Of a stretch of 64,000 nt of DNA, positions 51,157 to 60,472 are shown one piece after another; position 1 is the stretch's first letter, and the number at the start of each line of letters is the position of its first letter. The stretch is from NCBI RefSeq assembly GCF_900182955.1, contig NZ_FXUL01000012.1, forward strand, positions 62,001-126,000. The letters are read 5' to 3'. The position numbers and the translations under genes are program-made. The notes beneath the pieces are model-generated. The model worked only from the letters and a program-made list of their open reading frames with translations, was not told the DNA's origin and made no database searches. This DNA comes from Noviherbaspirillum suwonense (GTDB lineage Bacteria > Pseudomonadota > Gammaproteobacteria > Burkholderiales > Burkholderiaceae_D).

Positions 51157-52902
51157 ATGAATAAAACACTCAGCAGTCTGGCGCTGGTTAACGCATTGAT
51201 CGTGCCGCTCAGCGTGCATGCCGACGATCCCCCGAGCAGCAGCGGGCCGTTGAAGGCATACAGCAAGGTGACGGACGCCCGCCTCACCCAACCCGAGCCG
51301 CAAAACTGGCTGATGTATCGCGCCAATTACGCGTCCTGGGGCTACAGTCCGCTCAAGCAGATCACGACCGAGAACGTGAAGAACCTGAAGCTGGCATGGA
51401 GCTATTCGACCGGCATGACCGAAGGCCACCAGGCGCCGCCGGTCGTCAATAACGGGTACATGTACGTGACGACGCCCAATAACCAGGTCATTGCCTTCGA
51501 GGCGAAGTCGGGCAAGGAACTGTGGCGCTACAAAAAAACGATTCCGGAAGAGTTGCAGCAGCTGCATCCGACCAACCGCGGCGTTGCGCTGTACGGGGAC
51601 AAGGTCTACATCGCCACCACCGACGCATTCGTCGTCGCTCTGGACGCGGTGACGGGGAAGGAAGTCTGGAAGACGGCGTCGGCGGACTGGAAGCAGGGTT
51701 ACTACTCGACGCTGGCGCCCCTGGCGGCCGAGGGCAAGATCATGATCGGAGTCTCGGGCGGCGAATACGGCATTCGCGGTTTCGTTGCCGCCTTCGATGC
51801 CGAGACCGGAAAGGAAGTCTGGCGCCGCTACACGATCCCCGCGCCCGGCGAGAAAGGCTCGGAGACGTGGCCGAAGGACGACGCCTGGAAAACGGGCGGC
51901 GGGCCGGTGTGGGTCACCGGCAGCTATGACCCGGAGACCAAGGTTTCGTACTGGGGCGTCGGCAATGCGGCGTCCTGGATGCCGGATACCCGCAAGGGCG
52001 ACAACCTGTTCTCGACGTCCGTGATCGGCATCGACATCCGGAGCGGCGAACTCAAGGGCTTCCACCAGTACCATCCGAATGACGCATGGGACTGGGATGA
52101 AGTTTCCGCACCGCTGCTGATCGATATCGAGCGCAAGGGGAAGAAGGTCAAGTCGCTGGTGCATGCCGGGCGGAACGGCTACCTGTGGTGGCTCGAGCGT
52201 TCGCCGAACAAGATCGACTTCGTCGACGCCTGGCCATTCGTGCTGCAGAACGTCTTCACGGGAATCGACAAGAAGACCGGCCGTCCAAGCTACGATCCGG
52301 CGCGCATCCCCCAGACCGGCAAGACCGTGAATTTCTGTCCGTCGCTCTGGGGCGGCAAGGACTGGCCGCCCGAAGCCTACAACCCGCAGACCGGCCTGCT
52401 CTACATCCCTGCCAATAACAACCTGTGCGCGGAAATCACCGGCATCCCGACCGGGAAGCACAAGCCGGGCGAACTGTACATCGGTGTGGGGCTGGACAAC
52501 ATCCTCACCCATGTGCGCCTGACTGACGAGTCCCGCAAACATATCGGCGAGGTGCAGGCATGGGACATGGCCACCGGCAAGAAAGTCTGGACGCAGACCT
52601 TCCCCGCGATGAACTGGGGTCCCCTGCTGACGACCGGCGGAAATCTGGTGTTCGGCGGCGGCACCAACGACCGGAAGTTCCGGGCCTTCGATGCCAGGAA
52701 CGGCAAGGTGCTGTGGGAGTTCGCCGCCAACTCCGGCGTGATCGGCGTGCCGTCGACATTTGAAATCGACGGGGAGCAGTACATCGCCGTGCAGGCCGGA
52801 TGGGGCGTCGACGCCCAGCGCATGCAGGGCGCGTTCGACGCGGTCATGCCGCAAAAGACGCCGGTACCACAGGGCGGCGTGATCCACGTGTTCAAGCTCT
52901 AG
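51157..52902 (+). CDS. PQQ-dependent alcohol dehydrogenase, lanthanide-type ligand set
   Basis: A 581-residue periplasmic quinoprotein with an eight-bladed propeller and a short signal (LVNALIVPLSVHA). Metal/PQQ residues by comparison with methanol dehydrogenases: E203 (GGEYGIRG), N270 (GVGNAASW), catalytic D312 and, two residues on, D314 (NDAWDWDEV). Asp at +2 is the mark of lanthanide-dependent XoxF-type enzymes, whereas calcium enzymes carry Ala or similar. The vicinal Cys pair of methanol dehydrogenase is replaced by Q135-L136. There is no fused cytochrome c. GGAGAC precedes the ATG (51154 or 51157). It oxidises an alcohol to an aldehyde, presumably passed to AldA. Confidence 0.9.
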   Translation: MNKTLSSLALVNALIVPLSVHADDPPSSSGPLKAYSKVTDARLTQPEPQNWLMYRANYASWGYSPLKQITTENVKNLKLAWSYSTGMTEGHQAPPVVNNGYMYVTTPNNQVIAFEAKSGKELWRYKKTIPEELQQLHPTNRGVALYGDKVYIATTDAFVVALDAVTGKEVWKTASADWKQGYYSTLAPLAAEGKIMIGVSGGEYGIRGFVAAFDAETGKEVWRRYTIPAPGEKGSETWPKDDAWKTGGGPVWVTGSYDPETKVSYWGVGNAASWMPDTRKGDNLFSTSVIGIDIRSGELKGFHQYHPNDAWDWDEVSAPLLIDIERKGKKVKSLVHAGRNGYLWWLERSPNKIDFVDAWPFVLQNVFTGIDKKTGRPSYDPARIPQTGKTVNFCPSLWGGKDWPPEAYNPQTGLLYIPANNNLCAEITGIPTGKHKPGELYIGVGLDNILTHVRLTDESRKHIGEVQAWDMATGKKVWTQTFPAMNWGPLLTTGGNLVFGGGTNDRKFRAFDARNGKVLWEFAANSGVIGVPSTFEIDGEQYIAVQAGWGVDAQRMQGAFDAVMPQKTPVPQGGVIHVFKL

Positions 52903-52930
52903 GCGTCGACACAGGATCCTTCAGTAGGAA

Positions 52931-52968
52931 CGACGCCCCGCGCCATGTAGAACGGCATCGGGGCGTCG
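52931..52968 (+). other. Intercistronic hairpin, 10-bp perfect stem
   Basis: CGACGCCCCG (52931-52940) pairs with CGGGGCGTCG (52959-52968) around an 18-nt loop. There is no T tract, so it is more likely an mRNA-stabilising or processing element between the PQQ dehydrogenase and aldA than a terminator. Confidence 0.6.
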
Positions 52969-53046
52969 CCCGAGCACCTGTCCGCAAGACAAGCGCCTGC
53001 CAGAGGCGCACAAGAGGTTTATCCATTACCTGACCAAGGAGACATC

Positions 53047-54486
53047 ATGAGTGCGGTTTACCAGAATTTCATCGATGGCCAGTTCGTCGATCAGAAGCAC
53101 AGCGAAGAGATCGAGGTCCTCAATCCGGCGACCCATCAGCCGGTCGGATCGGTGCCGGAAAGCACGGACGACGAAGTCGACGCCGCCATTGCCGCGGCAC
53201 GTGCGGCGCAGCGAAGCTGGGCCAAGCTCCCCGCGATCCAGCGCGCCGGCCATCTGCGCGCCATTTCAGCCAAGCTGCGCCAGCATGTGGACCGGCTGGC
53301 CCGGCTGATCACGTCCGAGCAGGGCAAGACCCTGGAGCTGGCGAAGGTGGAAGTCAACTTCACGGCCGACTACATCGACTACATGGCGGAATGGGGCCGG
53401 CGCATCGAAGGGGAAGTCATCACGAGCGACCGCGCGAACGAAACCATTTTCCTGCTGCGCAAGCCGCTGGGCGTCGTCGCCGGCATCCTTCCGTGGAACT
53501 TCCCCTTCTTCCTGGTGGCGCGGAAGATGGCCCCTGCGCTCATTACCGGCAACACCATCGTGATCAAACCGAGCGAAGAAACCCCGATGAACGCGTTCGA
53601 GTTTGCCAAGCTGGTCGCCGAAACCGATCTACCGAAGGGCGTCTTCAACCTTGTCAGCGGTAAAGGCGCATCGGTGGGAGCACGCCTGTCGGGCAGCAAG
53701 GATGTCAACATGGTGAGCTTCACCGGCAGTGTCGCGGTCGGCTCGCAGATCATGAAAGCGGCATCGCAGAACCTCACGCGCGTGAACCTGGAACTCGGCG
53801 GCAAGGCGCCTGCGATCGTGCTGGCGGATGCGAACCTGGATCTTGCCGCGAAGGCCATCTGGGACTCCCGGATCACCAACACCGGCCAGCTTTGCAACTG
53901 CGCCGAGCGTATCTACGTCCAGGCCAGCGTGGCGGACGCGCTGACGGAAAAGATCGCCGCCCATATGAAGGGCACGCGCTACGGCGATCCGCTGGCCGAA
54001 TCCACGCTGCACATGGGACCGCTCATCAACCGCCAGGGCCTGATGAAGGTTGACGAACTCGTGCGCGGAGCGCTTGCCCAGGGAGCGGAACTGGTCACCG
54101 GCGGGCGGATTGCCGACCGGGAGAAGGGATACCACTATGAACCGACGGTCCTGGCAAACTGTGGGCATGGCATGAATATCATGCACCAGGAGGTGTTCGG
54201 CCCGGTCGTTCCGATCCAGAAGGTCGACAGCCTGGAGGAAGCCATCAGGTATGCGAACGACAGTGAATACGGGCTGACATCCTCGATCTTCACGTCCAAC
54301 CTGAACCATGCAATGCAGGCGTGTAACGAGCTGGAATTTGGCGAGACCTACGTCAACCGGGAGCATTTCGAGGCCATGCAGGGCTTCCATGCCGGTCGAC
54401 GGAAATCCGGCATCGGCGGCGCTGACGGCAAGCATGGTTTGTATGAGCACCTGGAAACGCAAGTGGTGTACATGAACCACGCTTAA
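53047..54486 (+). CDS. aldA: Lactaldehyde/glycolaldehyde-type aldehyde dehydrogenase
   Basis: A 479-residue NAD-dependent aldehyde dehydrogenase, the same length as E. coli AldA and very similar: FTADYIDYMAEWGRRIEGE, GILPWNFPFFLVARKMAPAL, general-base Glu in LELGGKAPAIV (about 249), catalytic Cys in GQLCNCAER (C285 by AldA numbering), and FEAMQGFHAGRRKSGIGGAD at the end. AldA oxidises L-lactaldehyde, glycolaldehyde and similar 2-hydroxyaldehydes. Placed after the PQQ alcohol dehydrogenase, it should convert that enzyme's aldehyde product to a (hydroxy) acid for the CoA ligase. AAGGAGA precedes the ATG. Confidence 0.92.
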   Translation: MSAVYQNFIDGQFVDQKHSEEIEVLNPATHQPVGSVPESTDDEVDAAIAAARAAQRSWAKLPAIQRAGHLRAISAKLRQHVDRLARLITSEQGKTLELAKVEVNFTADYIDYMAEWGRRIEGEVITSDRANETIFLLRKPLGVVAGILPWNFPFFLVARKMAPALITGNTIVIKPSEETPMNAFEFAKLVAETDLPKGVFNLVSGKGASVGARLSGSKDVNMVSFTGSVAVGSQIMKAASQNLTRVNLELGGKAPAIVLADANLDLAAKAIWDSRITNTGQLCNCAERIYVQASVADALTEKIAAHMKGTRYGDPLAESTLHMGPLINRQGLMKVDELVRGALAQGAELVTGGRIADREKGYHYEPTVLANCGHGMNIMHQEVFGPVVPIQKVDSLEEAIRYANDSEYGLTSSIFTSNLNHAMQACNELEFGETYVNREHFEAMQGFHAGRRKSGIGGADGKHGLYEHLETQVVYMNHA

Positions 54487-55124
54487 CCGGCGCCAAGCGG
54501 CGGTGCAGGCTGAGCCTGGCGACCGCCGCAATCGGAAGTGCAACGACGATGTTTTATCGGGTTGCACTTCCTCCCGATATTCGCCTTCCAAGTGCAAGGC
54601 TGGCCAGTTTTCATTTTCAGACGTCTCGAACACAGCGGATGTACAGCAGGTGTTCGACTGCCGCAATCTGCCGCCGTTCCTCATTTCCTCATTTCGTTGG
54701 GATCGCTGCTCCCGTACGCACGGGAACATAGCGCATCGCCCGCTTGCCCTGCCGCGGAAAGTCGTGCCGCTACCGCGCTGTCCGGAAACATTGAACAGCG
54801 CGGGGACACGTGACGCCAGCGCTACCAGGTAGCGAAAAAATCTGCTGGATGCGAAGGATTGCGGCTGCAATCGCTTCGTGGGGAAAGTCGCCTAAATGGT
54901 TTTTAGGAAGCCGATGCATCTTCACTATTCCATGGTCAGGACAGCGCGAGAATGCAGGCGGGTGGGGCCTTGTGGGCACGGGTAAATATTACGGCAGGCG
55001 GTTTGAAATAGGCTTCCGTTTTATAGCCTGAATTACCGTTATCGAAAAATAAAGCCCTGCAAAATAGCCAATTTCAGGATATTTTGTCTCTCCTTGTGTA
55101 TGTTCATGGAATGGAAGGCGGAAT
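54487..55124. other. Long intergenic stretch, no gene seen
   Basis: About 640 bp after aldA. It contains the hairpin at 54534-54571. The remaining short frames have no family features; the right end must carry the promoter of the Lrp-type gene. Confidence 0.5.
54534..54571 (+). terminator. Hairpin after aldA, 11-bp stem
   Basis: GGAAGTGCAAC (54534-54544) pairs perfectly with GTTGCACTTCC (54561-54571) around a 16-nt loop, 47 bp after the aldA stop. A T tract is missing, so it may act as a 3' end stabiliser or a weak terminator. Confidence 0.45.
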
Positions 55125-55592
55125 ATGAAAGAAAATGGCCTGGATGAAATCGACCGTAAGATCCTGCGGAACCTGAGCCGCGACGGGCGCATCAGCAATC
55201 AGAAGCTCGCCGCCATGGTGAACCTGTCGCCGACGCCGTGTTGGAACCGGGTGAAGGCGCTGGAGGAAGCCGGCTTCATCACCCAATATGTCGCGCTACT
55301 GGACCAGCGTGCCCTTGGCCTGCCGGACACCGTCATCATCGAAGTCACGCTCGAGCGGCATGACGACGAAATTTTCGAGCGTTTCGGCAATGCGCTGGCG
55401 ACGCTGCCGGAGGTCATGGAGGCTTATCTCCTGACCGGCGAATACGATTACCTGATCAAGGTGGCAGTCTCCGGGACGGAAGGATACGAGCGGTTTCTAA
55501 GGCAGAAACTCTACAAGATTCCGGGTATTCGCCACAGCCGGTCCACCTTTGCGCTGCGCTGCCTGAAGCGTGTCCATTCCGTGGAGCCCTGA
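55125..55592 (+). CDS. Lrp/AsnC-family transcriptional regulator
   Basis: A 155-residue regulator with an N-terminal helix-turn-helix (LDEIDRKILRNLSRDGRISN, LAAMVNLSPTPCWNRV) and a RAM effector domain (GLPDTVIIEVTLERHDDEIF, AYLLTGEYDYLIKVAVSG). Full family length. Such proteins form octamers and sense amino acids or related metabolites. It stands alone between aldA and the polysaccharide genes; it could act on either side, but nothing in the sequence decides this. Confidence 0.92.
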   Translation: MKENGLDEIDRKILRNLSRDGRISNQKLAAMVNLSPTPCWNRVKALEEAGFITQYVALLDQRALGLPDTVIIEVTLERHDDEIFERFGNALATLPEVMEAYLLTGEYDYLIKVAVSGTEGYERFLRQKLYKIPGIRHSRSTFALRCLKRVHSVEP

Positions 55593-55745
55593 CCCGGCCG
55601 CGGACCGCAAACGGTATCTGCCCCGCCATTGCGGTCGCCGGCGCATGAAGACCGCCGATTGCAGTAAGCCGCCCGCGTCATGACCTGGCCTTGCGAGACG
55701 GACCGCGTGCTGTCGTCCGGAAATTCGCCGCCTATCGATTCCTGG

Positions 55746-56960
55746 CTACCGGGGCCGGCCGGACTGCGCGACTGCCTGGAAATGCTGCAACAGTCCGTCC
55801 GCCACCTTATCCCAGGTATTCTCCAGCGCGTGTGCCCGTAGACGGTCCGGGTCCCAGGCCTGGTTCAATGCCACGCCGATGGCGTCAGCGAATGCCGCAG
55901 GCTCCCTGGTTCCAACCAGGATGCCCAGGTCCTGCCGGGGAATGATCTCCGGTACGCCCCAGGTACGATGGGCGACCACCGGCGTGCCGCAAGCCATCGC
56001 CTCTAGGACGACATTCGGCCAGCCTTCCTTCTCGCTGGCGAGGCAAAACACATCAGCCGCGGAGTACCAGGCATGCAGATCGGTGTTATGCACGGCCCCG
56101 GCCCAAACGACCGCGTCCGCAATTCCAAGTTCGGTCGCCAGCGCGCGAAGGTCGGCCTCGCAGTCGCCTTCTTCTCCCCCTTGCCCCACCACGATGAAAC
56201 ACAGGTCGGTATGTCCTGCGGTTCGCAGCAAGGCCAGGGCCTGCAACAGGATATCCACCCCTTTGCGTGGAACCAGGTGGGACACCGAGAGCATATAGCG
56301 GCTGGCGCCGTTCAAGCCGAGCGTCTTGCGGGCGTGTTCCTTGGGAGTGGGCCGAAAGCGTGCCGTATCCACGCCATTGGTGGAGGCAAATCCCTTCTCT
56401 GGCGGCGCGCCCAGCCGCACGGCTTCGTTGACCAGCGCCCTGGCGACGCCGAAGTAGCGCGCACTGTGGCGGAGGGCAAAAAGCACCTGGCGTATCCGCA
56501 CTGGGAATCGCGGAAGATCGTTGATGTCATGGCCGCGCAAGGTCACGACGTAGGGCTTGCCAAGCATCCGGGACAACAGCGCGCCCGCAAATCCTTCCGG
56601 AAACCCCAGGTGGCAATCGAGCACATCGATACTGTCCTTGAGGCGATGGGCTGCGACGAACTTCCAGACCGCAACGGCCAGGAAAATACCGTCGAGCGGC
56701 TTGAGCACGCGCGGAAAGGAGAAGAACTTCGGGAAATAGGTTGGATAGGCATTCGCGTTTGTCTGCGACGTAATCCGGCTCCTGTTGGCATAGCGCGGGA
56801 CGTATCCTTCCCCCGGGAACCAGGGGATCGGGGAGACGACAATCAAGTCCGCTTTCGCGGACAGTGCGTCCAGTCGCTGCTTGACGAACTGGGCATGCAC
56901 CGGCATCCGCGGGTTGGGGAACATCGTTGAGATGGAGAGGATGCGCAAGCGGTCGGTCAT
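55746..56960 (-). CDS. Glycosyltransferase family 4 protein
   Basis: A 404-residue GT-B retaining glycosyltransferase. N-terminal acceptor domain (ILSISTMFPNPRMPVHAQFV), donor domain with NGVDTARFRPTP, SVSHLVPRKGVDILLQAL and the E-x7-E signature in SEKEGWPNVVLEAMACGTPV. It transfers an activated sugar onto a lipid-linked or growing glycan in the cytoplasm. The ATG at 56960 overlaps the stop of the upstream glycosyltransferase gene (ATGA), so both belong to one operon. The longer frame to 57008 is less likely. Confidence 0.9.
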   Translation of the reverse strand: MTDRLRILSISTMFPNPRMPVHAQFVKQRLDALSAKADLIVVSPIPWFPGEGYVPRYANRSRITSQTNANAYPTYFPKFFSFPRVLKPLDGIFLAVAVWKFVAAHRLKDSIDVLDCHLGFPEGFAGALLSRMLGKPYVVTLRGHDINDLPRFPVRIRQVLFALRHSARYFGVARALVNEAVRLGAPPEKGFASTNGVDTARFRPTPKEHARKTLGLNGASRYMLSVSHLVPRKGVDILLQALALLRTAGHTDLCFIVVGQGGEEGDCEADLRALATELGIADAVVWAGAVHNTDLHAWYSAADVFCLASEKEGWPNVVLEAMACGTPVVAHRTWGVPEIIPRQDLGILVGTREPAAFADAIGVALNQAWDPDRLRAHALENTWDKVADGLLQHFQAVAQSGRPR

Positions 56961-58204
56961 AGACCCTTCATGATGTGGTACAGGAAGCGCCTGGCCTTCG
57001 CTTCCCAACTTTCGCTCTGGAGAAAGCGCTCAAGGCCCGGTTGTAGGCGGGCAGGGGTTTTGTACGGGCCTGCTTCCAACGTGGCGAGGGCCGACGCGAC
57101 GACACGCGGAAAGTCCTCGGGAGCCGCCAATGTAAGGTAGTCGGCAAGCTGGACTGCCTCGGGCAGGGGCGAGGCGATGACGGGTTTGCCCGTGGCCAGG
57201 TATTCCTTGAGCTTGAGCGGATTGATGTTCCGGGTCGATTCGTCGACGACATAGGGAAGGACGCAGAGGTCGAAGTGAAAAACGTGACGCGGCAGGTCCG
57301 CATAGGGCACGTTGCCCAGGAAATGGAGATTGGATACATCACGGAATTCGCCCGGGGCCCGATCCACGACCGGGCCGAGAACGACGAAGGTCGCCTGCGG
57401 GGACAGCCGGGCGGCGGCCTTCAGCGCTTGTCCGTCGACACGCTGGTCGAACACGCCGAACATGCCCACCAGCGGATGCGGCAAGGCGGCCAGCGGACTG
57501 GAGCAATCGGGAGCAGCGCGAGAAAAGTGCGCCAGGTCCACGCCATGGGTCAGCAGGGTCGAGGCGCCAACGAACGCGGAGCGTGTTTCAAGAATAGCCG
57601 TAGAAGTAGCGATCATCAGATCGCAGGCATCCAGCGTTTCTTGCTCCAGGCGCCGCATGGCTTCACCGTTAATGCCGTGCCAATGCGTGAAATCGTCCAC
57701 ACAGTAATAGACCTTGCGCTTGAAGGCGGGGTCGCGAAAGAGACCGGGAACGGTAGGCGACGTACTCACCAGGATCGGATGTTTGTCCGGGGCCAGATGA
57801 CGAAGCGCCTTGTGCACAGCGCGCGAAAGAAGGCGCTGATTGAGCGCCAGTGTCGTCGCTCCCTCGCATGAAGGCAACATGGGCGGGCTGAGAACATGGG
57901 GAAGCGGCGCGTCCTCCAAAAGCGTCCCGGAAAGGCCGTGCGCGCTTTGCATCACCGAGTGTCCTGCCGGCATCCCGTCAGGCGCGACGCGTGGACGAAT
58001 CCAGGTGCGGAGTATCTGCGCAGCCCTTCCAATGTCGTATTGGGTGAAACGGGGCATGCGATGCCCGATCGTATTTACCCAGATCACTTGTGCCTGCGGA
58101 ATGATCCTGCGGAACAAATGCTGGCAACTCGACGGGTGACGCCCCCAGTCATCCGCAAATACCACAAACACGTGCTGAGATAGTTGATCTTCAGAAACTA
58201 GCAT
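56957..58204 (-). CDS. Glycosyltransferase, GT1/GT4-like
   Basis: A 415-residue GT-B-type glycosyltransferase: VFVVFADDWGRHPSSCQHLF at the N-terminus, DACDLMIATSTAILETR with a THGVDLAHF donor-domain start, and the C-terminal STRNINPLKLKEYLATGKPV loop with GKPVIASPLPEA, typical of nucleotide-sugar binding. Similar proteins are found in exopolysaccharide clusters of betaproteobacteria. It overlaps the next glycosyltransferase by 4 bp and follows the flippase gene by 176 bp. Confidence 0.85.
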   Translation of the reverse strand: MLVSEDQLSQHVFVVFADDWGRHPSSCQHLFRRIIPQAQVIWVNTIGHRMPRFTQYDIGRAAQILRTWIRPRVAPDGMPAGHSVMQSAHGLSGTLLEDAPLPHVLSPPMLPSCEGATTLALNQRLLSRAVHKALRHLAPDKHPILVSTSPTVPGLFRDPAFKRKVYYCVDDFTHWHGINGEAMRRLEQETLDACDLMIATSTAILETRSAFVGASTLLTHGVDLAHFSRAAPDCSSPLAALPHPLVGMFGVFDQRVDGQALKAAARLSPQATFVVLGPVVDRAPGEFRDVSNLHFLGNVPYADLPRHVFHFDLCVLPYVVDESTRNINPLKLKEYLATGKPVIASPLPEAVQLADYLTLAAPEDFPRVVASALATLEAGPYKTPARLQPGLERFLQSESWEAKARRFLYHIMKGL

Positions 58205-58380
58205 ACCGGCCGGTTACCCATCAGGACGCGTTGTGACAAGGGAAGGAACAAATACCGTTAGAAGGTTATCATCAAAACGGCGTCTGCACTTGCATTAAAG
58301 ACAAGCAAAAAGAAACGGCGCTCTATGCCGTTAGCAGATATCTTCCCGAGCGCTGGCGAGGTTCGTCGACCGACTTCGCG

Positions 58381-59829
58381 TTAACTCGACGCGAAGCGTG
58401 ACTGAAACCCGGACGCCAGCTTATGGATCTCGGCGGTCAATGGGTGTCCCATCAGTCGGAGCGACAGATACCAGAGGCAGGCGAGTGGCAGGGCTGAAAG
58501 GAGAAGTACGGCGGCCGGTGGAACGGAGGCGGGGAGAACCACTTTCAGCAAAGCCGCGCCCGCCATGCACATGATTGCAACTGCGGCGCTGGGCCATAAA
58601 GCGACCAGCATCGCGCCAAATCGGTAATGGAAGTAGATGCGCTGCTGGATGATGACCACCGGCGTCGCAACGAGAGTCGCGGCGCAAATCACCCACGAGA
58701 AACTCCGGATACTGCCGTCGAATAGCGCAAGAGCAAAGGCAATGCGTGAAAGAAGCGTGACGGCAGTCGGGAGCGCGGCCAGGTATGGCCTGCCAATGGC
58801 GGTCATGGCTGCAGGATAGTAGTTAAAGATTGTCCCGATTGCGCAGCTGACCAGCAATCCATCCATGGCAGGTACCGAAGGCAACCATTTTTCGCCATAC
58901 AGCACCGTAATGATTTCTGTGGCGAAAATATAGGTCAATGCCAATGCGGGCCATGCAATGCCAAGCAGGAGAGCCGTTGCCCTGCTCAGTAGTGCGCCGA
59001 CCGGTTCCCCACGATGGTGAGCCTGCGCAATGTAAGACACCGACCCATAGTTTGCAGTACTCCCGGCGATATGAAAAAAGATGGTAACGGTTGAATTGGC
59101 CCGACTGAAAAGACCGACCAGCCTGGCATTTCCGAGTTTCCCCAAGAGAATATCGGGAAGCGAATTGTTGACCGAATCCAGGCAATTCGTCAGCAGCGAA
59201 CTTAATCCGAAATGCACGACCTCGCGCCAGTGCCTGAACGAAGGCAGCCAGGGAAGGTATTTCGGGCGAAGTGGAATATAGGCAAGGCAACAGGCAATGA
59301 TATTGGCGAGATTCCCCCACGCCATGCTCATCGTGCCAAACCCCATGACGGCAAGGCTGACACAGGTGACTGCCGAGGCTGCCGTACTCACTGCCGTCAC
59401 CCACGCCTGTTTGCCGGCAGCAAACTCCCGGGTGAGCAGGGAATGGGTAATGGCGCCAAAGGGAATGAACGCGAAGCAAATGGCCAGCACCTTCATCACT
59501 GGAATCATTTGAGGCTCATTGAACCACCTGCCGAACCAATCGCTTCCGGCATACATGGCTGCAGCAATCAGCCACGACGTCGTGAAGAGCACCCCGGTCG
59601 CGGCGCGCAGCTTTTCCGGCGTCAGGTCCTTCTCCCTCTGGAGATAACTTCCCACGCCGAATCCCTGGAAAATATGGGCGATATTGACGAACACGATGGT
59701 CATCGAGTACACGCCGATGTCGCTCGGACTGAGCAGCCGTGCCAGAAACAGGCTGACCGCGAACTGGACCATCGTGTCGCCGGTCGAGGCAAAAAAGTTA
59801 ATGAAGAGGGAACGCCGGATGCTGGCCAT
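58381..59829 (-). CDS. Polysaccharide flippase (Wzx/MOP superfamily)
   Basis: A 482-residue membrane protein with about 12-14 helices, opening with IRRSLFINFFASTGDTMVQF and the MOP-type block LFLARLLSPSDIGVYSM. Such proteins move lipid-linked oligosaccharide units across the inner membrane for surface polysaccharide assembly. First gene of the three-gene glycan operon on the minus strand. No polymerase gene is present in the window, so the cluster is small or continues elsewhere. Confidence 0.88.
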   Translation of the reverse strand: MASIRRSLFINFFASTGDTMVQFAVSLFLARLLSPSDIGVYSMTIVFVNIAHIFQGFGVGSYLQREKDLTPEKLRAATGVLFTTSWLIAAAMYAGSDWFGRWFNEPQMIPVMKVLAICFAFIPFGAITHSLLTREFAAGKQAWVTAVSTAASAVTCVSLAVMGFGTMSMAWGNLANIIACCLAYIPLRPKYLPWLPSFRHWREVVHFGLSSLLTNCLDSVNNSLPDILLGKLGNARLVGLFSRANSTVTIFFHIAGSTANYGSVSYIAQAHHRGEPVGALLSRATALLLGIAWPALALTYIFATEIITVLYGEKWLPSVPAMDGLLVSCAIGTIFNYYPAAMTAIGRPYLAALPTAVTLLSRIAFALALFDGSIRSFSWVICAATLVATPVVIIQQRIYFHYRFGAMLVALWPSAAVAIMCMAGAALLKVVLPASVPPAAVLLLSALPLACLWYLSLRLMGHPLTAEIHKLASGFQSRFASS

Positions 59830-60430
59830 AAATACGTAAATTTTTTACATTCGTCTATTCGATTCGATAACCCGATGCTGCAGGAATGGCCTTTTCTCGA
59901 AAGAGCTAACAGTGCGCGACGGCAGGTAGCCAAGGACTAGGAGTATAAGGGCAAGGGTAACTTGTGGGCCGACTACGAGACGGCCTCGGTTGCCAGTCGA
60001 ATGCGCAGATAGCCGGTGGTCAATAGACCGGGTTGCGCCAGGGTCGCGACGACGAGCTTTACTTCATGGGATGGATAAGCAGGGGCGGCAGCATTTCAAC
60101 GACCTGTGGAACCGATACGTCTGCAATTGTGCGACTTCGCCTGTCGAGTTATCGCAAGGCGCTTGGGACACGAGCGGAGGCAAGGCACGCGTCTTCGGAG
60201 TGCTTCCAGTTAGCAGGCCCAGTGAGACCCAAGCGCCATGCATAAAGGCTAGCGCTGGTATTGATGCTATGGGAACGGGCCGCTTGCGCTCGTCTACCCA
60301 AATCGTCCCGTCGGAAAAATGCCAGTCGAAATACCTCGGTGCGCGCTCTCCTTTGCCTGCTAAGCCCATGCCGACCTCCACGAACCCGGAAAAGACCCGA
60401 TTTTTGCTGCAAGGCGCGTTAAGGAATCAC

Positions 60431-60459
60431 TAGACATACCCAAAACGGCTGCCTATACT
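60431..60459 (+). promoter_or_regulatory. Predicted promoter of the IclR-linked Bug gene
   Basis: TAGACA (60431-60436), 17-bp spacer, TATACT (60454-60459). A palindrome CTGTTTTCACAAAACAG (60458-60474) and the operator at 60473 follow directly. Confidence 0.65.
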
Positions 60460-60472
60460 GTTTTCACAAAAC

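Noticed and set aside
51025-52887. A 620-codon open frame on the minus strand
   Set aside because: Antisense to the PQQ dehydrogenase; no family features.
59990-60433. Possible genes on either strand in the 59.8-60.5 kb gap
   Set aside because: Two frames overlap on opposite strands, neither has a ribosome site or family motif; reported only as an unassigned gap.
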